Assembly (NCBI GenBank): GCA_040954595.2
Contig: CM082576.2
Location: 12,710,001-12,774,000 of the forward strand
Origin: Balanoglossus misakiensis
Lineage: Eukaryota > Hemichordata
Direction of reading: 5' to 3'
DNA: 64,000 nt
The notes beneath the pieces are model-generated. The model made no database searches. It saw nothing but the letters and a program-made list of their open reading frames with translations, and was not told where the DNA came from. Positions 1-14,000 of the stretch are shown piece by piece. How positions within the stretch are numbered: the stretch's first letter is position 1; every line of letters starts with the position of its first letter. The translations under genes and the position numbers were made by a program.

Positions 1-2009
1 ACAACTTCTCTGTGAAGGACACAATCTCAGTAAGTCTTTTCCCTTTTTCACCAACAGACACACCAATCTTAAAAAGGCAAATGGCAGAGATTTGCACAGC
101 AAATATTAAAAGTAATCCACCAACCAAATCCAGAGGATATGGCTCCCTCTAGTGACACAAGCCAGAAAATCTACAATATATGTACATCATATTTCATGTT
201 CATTCACCAGATAAATGAACTCTTCACACCCACTTTGTAAATTGCTTTTCTCCAATTTCAGATTTCCAAAACTACCTACGAACACAGACAGGCAACCATA
301 CAACTGTCAATGTGATTATCTGCACTGTTGACTATCTACTCAGAATGCAGGTGAGTGTTGTGGGCGACTATGCATTGCTTCGGCTGAACAGTCTATTCAG
401 ATTAACATCAAAAATTAGTTGGTGATGCACATTGGTTGTGGTGGTGGTGGTGGTGGTGGTGGTGGTGATGATGATGATGATAGAGGGAGAGGAGGAGGGA
501 CTGTAACTATCACAATTAAACAAAGTGACTAACACCATTGGAAAAGGAAAAGAGTATACTGCAGTGAATATTTGACAATATACAGAGAGAGATTCAGTGG
601 TACTTTTAAATAAAGTTTCCAAACTGAAATTTTCCAATTCCTTGTCTTTGCAGGAGTCTATCAGTGACTTCTACTGGCACTACTCGGGAAAAGACGTCAT
701 TGATGCTCAGGTATGTTTAATAGAGAGATGAATCCAAACAACCTTGATCATTCTTTCTTGAATCACCAGTTGCCAAGCAATGGCTTCCTTTAATACCCAT
801 ACAATTTAATAGATTCAGATGTGTTAAATGCTTTACTAAATGCCCTGAATGTTTACCCATAAGCAATGAAAACATTATGTACCCTTTGTCTCTTTACTTT
901 ATATTGGGATCGGACTGTTACACAGTTGCACAACCTGTTATTAAATGAATGTCCCCTGACAATGATGCTGTTAAATCATTCACATGTTTTGCAGCTGACT
1001 TGACTTTTGTCCTTCCCATGGTTCATTCTTAGATTTTACAAATTGTACATCCACTCATATTTCAGGGTCGTGAAAACTTCTCCAGGGCCATCAAAGTAAC
1101 AACTCAAGTCTTCAGAACTCTGACTGAATACATACAGGTCAGTAATAGTCTCCATCTTTTACCACATGTTAATGTGGCATATATTAACCTTTTTCTGGAA
1201 AAAGTTAAAAATACTTTGTCATAGATTTACTTTCATTGCTGCTGTATGTACCTTTAACAATATCTTTATGTCTTTGCTTACCTCTTGCTGAACATTAATT
1301 GAAACTGTGTATGCATACATACATTCTGTAAAAATCACATACACTGTGATTGTATGCAAAAAGATTTTTTATATGCTTTACATTTCTTGCATGTATGGAA
1401 CAGTGAGGTAGGTTAAACTACCTCTGCATCTAGACGTATTTCCCAAACATGGTATTGTGTAGCATTGGCAAACCTTTCACTTCTTTGTTATTCTTATCCA
1501 TCAGGGTCCCTGTTCACTCAACCAGTTGGCGCTTGCCCATAGTAGATTATGGGATGCCATCGGTGGCTTTCTGCACGTCTTTGCCAATCTGCAGAAGAAA
1601 CTGTCACAGGACATCAGTCAGCTGGAAGTGTTGCGAGAACTTCTCAATCTGCAGAAAGAAATGGTGGTCATGTTACTCAGTATGCTGGAAGGTAAGTCAG
1701 GATTTATTCGCTGATTGTGGAAGGGATGGTACGATCACAGCAGTGGTCTCTGTAAATGCAGACTGTGAATTCTCAGTAGCAGTGGTTGTGAGTGGTGGTG
1801 GTACGGATGATGATGATGATGATGATGATAATGATGATGATGATGATTATGATGATAGTTTCTCCCAAAATCTATGTAACACATCATGAGATTACTCATT
1901 ACGCAATCTAAAAATGAGCAATCTAATTTTTTTCCCAGGTAATATCATGAATGGTACCATTGGAAAACAAATGGTAGATGCCCTCATGGAATCCTCATCC
2001 AATCTTGAG
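1..2009 (+). CDS. RYR: RyR block: central helical solenoid ahead of the EF hands
   Basis: Six exons (1-29, 262-350, 654-710, 1066-1137, 1505-1691, 1939-2009) encode the conserved RIH-associated/core solenoid region. Recognisable stretches are [50 protein letters not shown] and LLSMLEGN. This part is cytosolic and couples the large N-terminal shell to the channel core. The frame at the first exon is fixed by the match to QLLCEGHN, so the last base of that exon (29) is the first base of an Asn codon. Simple repeats of GGT/GAT type sit in the introns at about 437-482 and 1794-1856 and carry no coding signal. Confidence 0.95.
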
Positions 2010-5000
2010 GTCAGTTCTTATTGCCCAACACAAGTTATAAGGTCTATGTGAAACTTGATGGTTGTCACAATGTATTGCAGCTGTATGAATGGAGAACTGA
2101 AGCCAAATTTTTCTTTTCACACACACACACTTCACCATAAATGAAGATGTGATAAATATCTTAAATTATGCAATCAGTGAAAATTAAAGCAACATTATTG
2201 AAACAAGGTTAATTTATTGGATGGTTTGATATTTTATTGCAGATGATACTGAAGTTCTTTGACATGTTCCTTAAAGTTAAGGACATCACATGTTCTGAGG
2301 CATTTCAGGTAAGAGCAATGATGACCTCTAACTTTGCATGGATTTGAAGGAAATAATTTTCATGATCCAAACACAGCAGGATGTGAATTTTGTAACTTTT
2401 GGATGCTAACCCAGAACCTCCTGGTAAACTATTTCTATGAAATTGATAAATGTTCATCTGATGATTGCATGATTTTGTGTCGTACAGGAGATGGATGTGA
2501 ACAATGATGGCTGGGTTTCATCAAAGGAATTCCGTGATGCAATGGAAGCACAGAAAATGTATACAACGTAAGTATATGTTACCATGCTAACAGGCAGAAC
2601 AGTTCTGTATGTTTTATTGGTTTATATTAATTTCTCAGTCTTGCACACATAAATTATTTGTGAAATTACCTGTTTTGGGACACTGCACTGATCTGTATTT
2701 GTGTTTGTCTTTCCAGCGATGAGATTGAGTACATGTTGTCATGTGCAGATACGAATCAAGATGGCAAACTGGACTACAGTGAATTTACGGACCGATTCCA
2801 CAACCCTGCCAAAGAAATTGGTGAGTCTCGTTTTGCTCGAGTCAAAGAAAGCAGAACTCTCTGAATAATTAAGTATTAATTTCAATTGTTCTGACCTAGT
2901 TAACAGCTGGTGAAATGTCCCCATTGTCATAAAAATCTTATTATCTGTCTTCCAGGTTTCAACTTGGCTGTATTGCTAACCAACCTTTCTGAACACATGT
3001 CCAATGATCCAAGGTAAGTCAACTCTGTCACTCTGTCTTACGACACAGATGGAAAATTACCATAGTAGTAACAACCAAAAGCTTTAAAAACTATGAAGTT
3101 TCATCTGTGACAACTAAACTGATTATATCGTGGATCTTGCCAACTTTACTCACAGACAACACCTTGATGAAGATGATAATTGTACAATCAATATAATTTA
3201 AAAATTGTATTTTCTGTTTTCAATAGGTTGGACAGAATAACGGAATTAGCAGAGAGTTTTCTGGGACACTTTGAGCCTTACATGGGTCGGATTGAGATCA
3301 ATGGTAGGCTTCAGTTTCAGAAAGATACTTCTCAGTCATTAAGATTTCCCTGTACACTGTCTTGTCATGTTAATTATTATGGTTTGGTTAAATTGGCAAC
3401 CAAGAGACACTGAAATTGTGATTCACTTTGGTTCATTATAAATGACGATTTCCATGTACTGTGATTTGTCAGCAGAAACTCAAAACCATGAGAAACAAAA
3501 CTTTGATAGAAGTGTGTTGAGAATTGCAAATGCCGCATTTGTTCTTTGCAGCACCAGTTCCTATTTCCCCACTGATTTTTGTTTGTTTGTTTTTTTTTGT
3601 TTTTTTTTGTGTATACAGGTAGTGCCAAGAGAATTGAGAGAGTTTACTTTGAGATCAAAGAATCCAACATAGAGCAATGGCAGAAACCACAGATCAAGGT
3701 AAGATTCATTTGAGTCAAATTTCTAGCTGTGGTTGGCATATTGTAAAACACACATTCAATAGAAACCCCAAATAAATGCTAAGAAGCTCTGCAATTTGGA
3801 ATTTTTGATAGTGTCATCTCGCTTAATAATATGTTGAACCATGTGCTTCTGTCTTCAAGGAATCCAAGCGGCAGTTCTTGCATGATATCGTCAATGAAGG
3901 CGGCGAAAAAGAGAAACTGAAAGATTTTGTAGACTTCTGTGAAGACACAATCTTTGAGGTATGTATACATTCATTCATTCAGCACATACATGTAATTCAC
4001 TATGATGCCCTTAAGACACATAAATGTATCATAGTCATAAATTGTCAAGAATTATTCTGATTTTATTATCGTCCACTAAGAAGTCTGATCATGACATACA
4101 TGTATACCAGAGAAATTAAACTAAGTGAAACTTTCCCATTTTGTGTTTTGACATTTGTTTCCCTTGGACCCACAGATGCAGCATGCAACTAGTATTAGTG
4201 GAGAGGAAGGCGGATTCTTGGAAGTGGTCACCAATGTTTTCTCCACAGGGGGAGACTCAAAGTATGTTGATATCATTAATATCCCATCTCTGTGTATTTT
4301 TCACGTTGCACTGCTTTGTAACAACTTATAGTTTGAACATGCATGTATGATTCAAGTGTTTGCCAGTGGGCATTTCATGGGCTCATAACCCTCATAGAAG
4401 GACAGTAGTGGTTTGATATGGTATTATTTCACTGCACTTAAAGAAATTTTCCAGTATTATATGATTTCACGCTTAAAGCTTAATAGTACCCATGATGCTC
4501 TATATACGTATAAACCATTTTTCACAGTGAAGTTAATAACTTAGTTGACAACAGAATATCTTGAACAGTTGTCAACGTAGCCATTTCACCCCCAGTTCCC
4601 TCTTTAGAGGTCCAACCTTACCATAGAATGGGCGCAGACTGAACCATGGTGGTGAAAGGGTAAATCACACGTTGATATTGTTTGGAATAAAAAAAAAACA
4701 TCCTTCATTGTCTATTTAATGCTAGGAGTTGGCTGGTTCACCTTGGTCGGTCACTGAAACCAAGCAACCTCTACAAGACGGTGAAAGATGGCATCACAAA
4801 CACACAGTGGGGAGTGAAGAAGATTCGCAGTATGTCCCTGGGACAACTCCTCTTTGCGCTCATCAAGTTAGTTTTCATCATAGGATGGAAGTTCGTGGGG
4901 ATATTCTTCAACCTGGCCTGGTAGGTGTCATATCTGTTGTATACACTGAGTTTACATTGATCTTACAGAGGTGTAGAATATATGTATGGCCTCTTGTGCC

Positions 5001-8000
5001 GTGCATCGCAAGGGTCATTTGGACATGACCTTTATTAACACAAATTTAGCTCAGATGGTAAAAATGTGTAAATGTGAACACTGTCAAATTGTATCCTTGT
5101 AGATTTTGTTGACACTGTCAGTAGATAAAAGGTTGAACAAATTTCACCTTATGACATCAAACTATTAAAAAAACACTAAACATTTTGTAAAATTCATGTT
5201 TCAATTTTTTCTCTCTGTGCCTCAGTTGACTTGTAAAGCATTACACAGTTTGATACTTTTTTGCATATTAGTTGCACTTTTATTTGGATCCTATACTTCA
5301 CATCTATTTCAGTATCTATTAAATTAAACCTCAGTATTTTCCCCACTGTCCTGTCTTTGCAGCAAAATAGTAGGAATGCTGATAGGCAGTCGTATCATAG
5401 AGGATGCCAAAGAGCTCACTGGAAGTATTTCCGATACGTTACACGTGCCAAACATAGCTCGGAAAGCCACCAGAGACATGTCTGATGCTTACATCATGGG
5501 AATCAGTGGCGTAGGAAGGTAAGATTTCGAGTCAATTTGGCAGAGAGTGTAATTAAGCTCTGCAGGGTGACTTTGTATTTAACCCTTTTACCCCCATTTC
5601 CCTGTACAGATGGTACAACTTTTACCATATACATGTAAAGCAATGGGTTTGGACCAAACCATGGTGGTGAAAGGGTTAAAAGTACCACTTGAAAATGCTG
5701 ACTAAAATGGCATATTTGACATTGTACCACCTTTTCTGTAGTAGAAAGTTATAAAATGATACTCTGTCCTATTCTGTTCATATAAATCATTGTCAAACTC
5801 TTTCTTTAACTGATAGAGGAAGCTGCAGGGATGAATTTCATGATAAAGTTATTTAAACTAGTGACAGTTAGGTATTCTTCCCGGTATATTCATGTCAACA
5901 TTAAAATTAATATTCAGTGAATCTGTAACTACCAATTGTAGCTTGCCTTTTGTACATGTATTTCAGAAACTCACGGATTAGTTGTAAAACTAGAAATCTT
6001 CATCTTTGCACTATTTTTCAATGTAAAAGTTTTTGATTTTTTTTTACCAGTCGGCCGTCAGTATCAGCATTTGGCATTGACTTCTTCAAGAAAGGTCAAG
6101 AAGGTGGAGCTGGTCACTCAGCGGAATACAGGATGAGGTTACGAAGACGGAGAGGTCTGACTCCATCGTCCAGTATCGACATGGAAGAAGAAGATGAAAT
6201 GCAACCGGAATCTCCGACAGCTTTGGAGCAGAATGGTCTCAAGGTGAGAAAAGTTTGATTTAAAAGCAAGATTACGTCAAAATCATGTCTTCTTTTCATT
6301 TCTTTTGATCATAAGTTGAATAGTCTGTGGTTTGCCTTTCTGCAAAATGGTATACCCTGATTACTATTAACATGTCAATTCAACTGCAGACAACTGAGAA
6401 TGGTGTTGCTGGTGGAGCCACAGGTGAACGACGTCACAGCTCAATATTTCCAAGGTAAGAATTATATCTTCGTGTAGTAAAAAACAATTCTTCAGTGAGC
6501 AGAAAAGAGATGTAATGGGAAATTATTTGTGAGCTGTGAGATATTGGATGGATTGCAGTGGATTTTCACGCTACTTGATATTCATAGCAGCTTATCTACA
6601 TGTATCTATCTAACACACTTATACATGTAAGTGTCAAATGTATAATTGGCTGGTTTTGTCTCACTTTGTAATCGCTGACTTGATTTCAGTTTCTTTCTGC
6701 TGCCGGAAGCTGAGAAGGAGAGGAAAGAGGAAGAGATTGAAGAGGTCGTTGAACCCAAACTGACACAGGCCAGACAAGCATTCTTGGTAGGTACATTCCC
6801 TGTGCTTTTCGGCAAGTGATTGGTGGTGGGGGGGGGGGGGGGGGGTAACCAATCCAAAGAGTTATCAAAGGGAACTTCAAATTTCACAGATCGGAAATAG
6901 TAGTATTTTGTGAACAATAGTGCATGAGTATGAGCAGTGTAAAGATTAGATCTAGCCAATCACAGATTTTCACTTGGGTGGGCATGTGAAAAAAGTACCA
7001 CGTGGTTACTAAATGGTGCCCATTAAACACTATATGGGCATTCATGTATGTCAATTAGACGTGATTGTATTTATTAAATATTTCTTTTTCCTGTTTTTAA
7101 TCTCTTCACAGAGTATGTTTGCCCGCAACTATTACAACCTGAAGTACGTGGCCTTGGTGTTGGCGTTCATCATCAACTTCATCCTTCTCTTCTTCAAGGT
7201 GACCAAAACAGTCTATACACTACCTGTATGTAAGGCTTTACTAACACAATTCTTGATGTCATAAAACCGTGATGTGATGTAGGTGATACGATGGTGTGTT
7301 GGTCAGATTTGGGGTAATGACATCAAATTGCATGCTAGCGTGGTGTAGGTTTCTCATTTGTGCTTTTGTTTGTTTGTTTGTTTGTTTGTTTGTTAACATA
7401 TAATTACAAAATTTTGATATTTGCATGTCAAAATTGGTGTTGTGCGTGTTACATAAAACTAACATAAAATAGTGCAAAATTTTTATATTAATTTTAAAAA
7501 TGTTTGTCATTCGTGGTTGTTCATTGTCTCAAGACAGTAAAAATTGTTGTAGAACAACACTAACGTTATATTTTTAAAAAATGACATCAAGTTATCCCAG
7601 GTGAAATCTACTGTTTTCTGTGACCTATTAATACTGAAAAGTAATAATTCATTTGACAAAACTAATGGCACTGCTGAGAGAATTCCCCTTTTGCAATTGT
7701 TGTATCGATTGGATCATTTTGGAAATCACACTGAATAGCAAATTTTTTTTTGTCCATCGCACCAACAGGCTAAGAACCACGCGTACAGTGCTTTCTCAAT
7801 CAGTGTGGAAGACATGCCAGATGTGATGGAAGTCGACACAAATGTGTCGGATGAAGTCGACGAGGACTATGAAGAATGGATAACACTGGAGGGTTCCTTT
7901 GGTTACCTGGAGCCCTTATTACAGCTGTTTAGTATTGTGCACACGGCCACAGCTCTGTCCATGCTAATAGCATACTGTGCATTAAAGGTGCGGTCGCTGA

Positions 8001-11000
8001 CTCTCATAGCAAGGAAATTTATGTTTGGTGTTTGGACCATACGAAGTCACCTACAAACATGTATATGTTTGATACATCTCTTAACATTTTGTCATAGTGT
8101 TTGTAAACTGTACTTACCACATTTTCATCTTGTTGGCCATCCCGTAGAATGTCCGGTGACTTTTGCCGTTTCATGTCAAATCGGAAAACTGGCTCTTATG
8201 TAGACTTGTATGTAGCTTTGATATGTTGAATATTTCAAATAGTGTATGAAGTTCCTCAGACTGACAGGTGAATATCTGGCACTGAAAAAATCTTCTTCTC
8301 TTTTCCTTGCCTGCAGGTTCCACTTGCTATCTTCAAGAGGGAGAAGGAAGTATCCAGAAAACTAGAGTTTGACGGAACGTGGATCACAGAGCAGCCAGAA
8401 CGAGGTGACGTCAAAAGCATGTGGGATTCTTTGGTGATCAGTACAAGGTAAGGGAATTAATCTGTGACTATGTCAAGAGCTTTTCTGAGAAACTGACTAT
8501 TAAATACATAGTATACTCTGATGACTGTGGTGTGTTTGTTTGTTTGTTTGTTTGTTTGTTTGTTTGGATGAATGAATGAATGAATGTAGATGAGTGTAAA
8601 AAGCCTTGGTAAATGCTTCAAGCTATAGATATCACCTTTGGATTTTTTCCACAATTATTCATATTCTTTCTTTCTTCAACCAGATCATTTCCCGTTAACT
8701 ACTGGGACAAGCTGGTCAAACGGAAGGTGAGGAAAGTTTGCTTTCTGTTCGGCGTTGGGGTCTCTTCCGATGCATAGTGAGTGAGCCATCACTCATCTAC
8801 CAATCACTACAGAAAATGTCGCCCCTTCCCATTTGTCAGTACCAGGTAAACGTCATGTGATTGTCACATGGTACGTGTAAGCCAATGATCATCTTGCTCT
8901 TTTCCCCTGTAGGTGAGGAAGAAGTACAGTGAAAGTGTGGACGATGACAAGATCTGTGCATTGTTAGGCATGGAGAAAGAAGACAATTTGTTCCAAGAAT
9001 CAATGGAAGACGACCAAGACAGTATTTTGACTGCAATGTGAGTAATAGTGAATCAAACTAGAACAAAATAAAACCAAGGCTACCGGTACTCAATTTTGAA
9101 TCCTTGGTTTTCTCCACCTGATTGATGTTTAACATGTGATTTTCTTTTCTTCAAAACATCACATTTTTAGAGAAATAGGTACAATTGAGTTTGTCAGGAG
9201 CTTTATGTATCTTTATTTTGATATGTCAATATTTTTTTCTTCAGCTTGAAGTCCGTTGACTGGAAGTACCAGCTGTGGAAGTGTGGAGTCATATGCACCG
9301 ATAATGTGAGTCATGATAATGTCAATCTTTTCATTATCTTGAATCCTAATTTCAGAAATCCACTCAGAAATCAATGTCCTGATTATGCTTTGTTATCTGA
9401 TACTGTCTGGTAAATTTGTCTTGTTTGCCAGATCAAGGCTGAAGAATACTAATGTTGACACTATTTCCATTTTTCTTTTCTCAGTCCTTCCTCTACATCG
9501 CCTTCTATCTGATCTTCTCCTTCCTGGGACACATCAACCCATTCTTCTTTGCCGCTCATCTCTTGGATGTTGCCATGGGTTTTAAGACGCTGAGGACTGT
9601 ATTGCAGTCAGTCACACACAACGGCAAACAGGTATGCTGACTGTGGGGGCGCTGTGTATGTGTAGGCCATGCAAGGACACATGTTGATAAAATTACGCAT
9701 ATTTGGAAGATCAGTTTGACAGTTGCCAATTTTATAGTGTTTCTATTTTCCTGGGTTGTATTAGTAGTGTGTATGGTACACATGGATCAGCTTGTAGTGT
9801 CATATAAAGTTTTCTTGGCAGTGCTGGCTGTTTTTGGTGACATTTTTTCTAGCTTCATTTTTCTGATCGAATTCTTTATCTTTGCAGCTGATCTTGACAG
9901 TAATGATGACATCTATCATCATCTGGCTGTACACAGTGATCGCGTTCAACTTCTTCCGGAAATTCTATCTTAAAGGAGAAGAAGGAGAAGTGGAGTACAA
10001 GTGCCATAATATGTTCTCTGTGAGTGACAGTCCTGTTGTGCATGATATACACATAGATCCTCACCAATGATCTGGACTCTTCTTACTGTTAATTATTTAT
10101 TTTAAGTTTTTCTGTGTATAAAGTGCATATGATGGTAATGACGGTGACCATGACAACAGTGACAAATACAATGATGATGATGATGATGATGACGACGACG
10201 ACGACGAGGACGACAACAACAACGATGATAAATAATTAAACTGAAGTACATGTCAAAAGAACTGCACCTGTGCGCATTAAATGCACTCCCAGAGTTCATA
10301 CATTCAGGAAAGTCTGTGAAAGTCCTGGAACCTTAAACCACTCCTGGAAAATCCTTGAAAAATTAAATATAAAATCATGGAAAATTGTTTTATATTAATT
10401 ATAAAACTTCAAAAATCATGAAAATTTTCTCGTGAGTTCACTAGCACAGTTATGTATCTTAAATACCTCTAGAAAATCACCAAAAATTATGAAAGGTTCT
10501 GGAACTTTTAGAGACTGACCAGTGACTTCATCCTTGTATGAACTCAGGCACTAGTCTTGCACTAAGCTTGTCAGAATTACTTTACGGTAATGTTATTTGA
10601 TTTACACACCTTTTTTTCACTTTTATTTAAGCTATTCTATTTTTGTTTTTGTTTATTATGTTTTATACTTTCAGTGTTTTGTGTTCCATTTGCACACTGG
10701 TTTGAGAGCAGGTGGTGGTATAGGTATGTATCCCAGCATGCCGTTGCTCGGTCAGACTAACAGCCTCTCTTTGCATTCCAGTGTTTTATCTATCATTTAC
10801 ATAGCGGCTTACGGGCTGGAGGAGGCATCGGTAAGGCGTCTCTTCCTCTAAGTCTCTTGCAATGTGAAATCAAAACAAAATCAAAGAAATAATAACAATT
10901 TTTCTAGGTGACTGGTTTGCAGTAGGGTCTGTGTTGTGATTGGGGAAACTTCCCAATAATATTCTCAATATATTCAGGATTTAATAAATCACTTCCCCAA

Positions 11001-14000
11001 CACAAATTGTAAGGAACTTCTCTGTAAATTTTGAAGAAAATTACTTCAGTCTCCCCACCCCCCTCCACACTTTCACCTACTGCTGTAACCTATAAAATTC
11101 TTTTGTGTATGCTTTTAGTACACACTGTACAAAACATTATGCAAATGAGAGTGCCTAATTCCAATACAGCTGATGCATTCCTGTAAAGTCGTTCCTGCGT
11201 ACTGAGTAACAGAACCACTTTGTTTAATGAATTTGGAAGAAAAGAAAAATTAACCTACATTGTTGAAACCTCCAGTGAAGTTTACCATGAAATGTGAATT
11301 CAGTTTGAAGGAGCTCGACTTATAAAAACCTTGCCATAATTTTTTTTTACCAGTCAAGTATGTGTGTCGCCCCACATTCAGAGATACTTGCATAATGTTA
11401 TTTGTTGCATGACAGTGAGATGTTGGGGACAGATGCATTTGTTTTGCGACCTTTGTGATGTCAGATCAGGTCACCTCACACATCCTCATGTCTGAGAGTT
11501 ATCATAAGCCCGGACCAGTCCCAAGTCGTAAAGTCGGCTACACTTTCCAAGTATGTGGGTGTGATGTGGAGTAATGTGTATTTTTGTAACACAGGTCTTG
11601 ACCTGGGAGCGAGAAGAATTCTATAAATGTAAATATAGGCTTGCAGTGGTGAAAAACAGGAGACAAATCTTTGTTGATGAAATACACGGTGTGAAAAGTA
11701 TGGCTAACTATAGTCAAATCTCTGGCACTGCATACAAATATTAATATCGCGATTCCATATCTGAAATTTCTGGAAGTTGTACATTAAGTGCAATTTAGAA
11801 TATCAAAAGAAAAGCAAATGCCTGCTTGAAACACTCACTCAACTGTGGTGGGTGCAGTATTCCCAGAACGACAGGGATGGCATCAGAAAAATCTGTTTGT
11901 ACGTGTATTCATGCATAGACCCTAGATGTGAAATGCTTGATAAACATAAATGTATATAGAATTTATACTGAACTTGGTGGTGTAGACCAAACGGGTACTT
12001 TATTTTGTGTGATCATTGAATAAAATTCTATATGAAGTTTCATATTTGCAGACTATCCTTCAGACAAAATAGAAAGCCACTTTGTAGTGTATCACTCCAC
12101 CATTTGTTTTGCATATTTCACACGACCTTTCGGAAGGCCTCAGCTTTGGGGTCAAAGTGCAAACGTAAAAATACTAGTACCAGTGCATTTCCTGTATATA
12201 CCGTAGTTGCTAAAATTTTCTCACGGTATTTACCACTCAAAAAATCAAGAAAAATCAAGAAAATTTTCATTTTTTATGCCAGAATCATCACAGACTTTAC
12301 TGATGTAATGCTAAAATAAACATTAATCTATTCTCTAATTTTTGCAGCCGATGAGATTGAAGCTCCAGATGGTGATCCGTACGAGTTCTACCGTATCGTC
12401 TTTGATATCACTTTCTTCTTCTTTGTGATTGTCATCTTGCTTGCCATCATTCAGGGTGAGTACAATCAAAACTGATCAGCAGGCAACAGAGGAACACACC
12501 TTATGAATGTATTTTATAGATAGTGTTTTAGCAACTTATAAATTTCAAAGTGAATCATCCATTATAATACACATGTATACAAAACCCATCGTTATCTGAA
12601 CTGTAACATCATAAACTTTTGGAGTTGGCGCTTTATCTGATTATGTTTATAATTAAGTTACAGATAACTTCATTGTCAACACTTTTTTTGCATCTCTTCA
12701 GGTTTGATCATCGATGCATTTGGAGAGTTGAGAGATCAGTTGGAACAAGTCAAAGAGGACATGGAGGTAAACATGACAATGCTGTTATAGAAACTAAAGA
12801 CAGACATGCACTGTGCTGAGGATGACTGCCCTCTATGGCTGAAATGCAACTATGGTCATAGTCCTTGCCTTGAATGTGAAAAAGGTTCTCTCAAGATATT
12901 TTTTCAAGAGATGCAGATATTTATTCACATAAACAGTCTGTGCATTATACATATTTGGAAAAATACAACAACATTAAAATACTATTTTCTTCTTGTACAG
13001 AGTAAATGCTTCATCTGTGGTATTGGGAAAGAATACTTTGATCGAGAACCTCATGGATTTGAGAAACACGTCATGAAAGAACATGACTTCGCAAACTACA
13101 TGTGAGTATTAATAATCGCTCTAGTGACCACACTGGCTTAACCCTTTCACCACCACAGTTTGGTCCAAATATATTAGTTTCTATGGTAAAGTTGGACCTC
13201 TGTATTAAAGGGAACTGTGGTGAAAAGGTTAAAGTCATAACAATACAAATGCATCTACACGTGTTATTATATAATTTTCCTCCCATTCAGTTTATTTTTT
13301 TTAATTTCACAAATTTACAAAAAATTTGACATCACTTCATCCAGATCTGATCAGACTATTTTTTGGTAAGGCTGGCAGGATATAATAAAAATTCACAGGA
13401 AAGGGGAAATGTATCATGAGAAACCATGTTGGTCATATCTCAAACAGTACCACTAGTCAAAGAAACATGATGATTGCCGAAACAAAACAGGATCGTGAGT
13501 GATTACTGATGTCAGCTCAGTTAATATATGCCAACAGTTGACAACAGACACCTATGCTGTTTAATTAAGTGTACACCCTCCCTCCTCATATTTGTTTGAC
13601 ACACTATCACTATCAGTGTGACTAATGGAAAAATTCCTGTGTTTCGTTCACCAGGTTTTTCTTGATGCACTTGATTAACAAACCGGAAACCGAGTACACT
13701 GGTCAGGTAAGGGGGAAGCAGACTTTTCAGAATTCTGGACGGCGTCTTGTTTACTCTGGTGTTCAGTCATGCATGACAAAAGCGATTTTAAAGTATCTAT
13801 TCTTCCGCGACAGAATGAATGCTGTTAAATCCCAGATGTTAGATAATGCGCCAAAGCCAGGGTGAAATTAAACCTATACAACCAGAGATCCAGTCAATTC
13901 TGGTCTTTCACAATTCCTTTTGTGTCACTTTTCAATTCCCAGCACTCTTGTTACATGGAAATAATGCATATTAATTATTATGATTACTGTTTCATTGTAT

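Noticed and set aside
1449-1889. 146-residue frame overlapping a RyR exon, with poly-Asp
   Set aside because: A shadow frame of exon 1505-1691 running into a GAT repeat; the exon in the other frame matches RyR.
8530-8590. Short tandem repeats considered as a possible CRISPR-like or satellite array
   Set aside because: They are simple GTTT and GAAT microsatellites without spacers.
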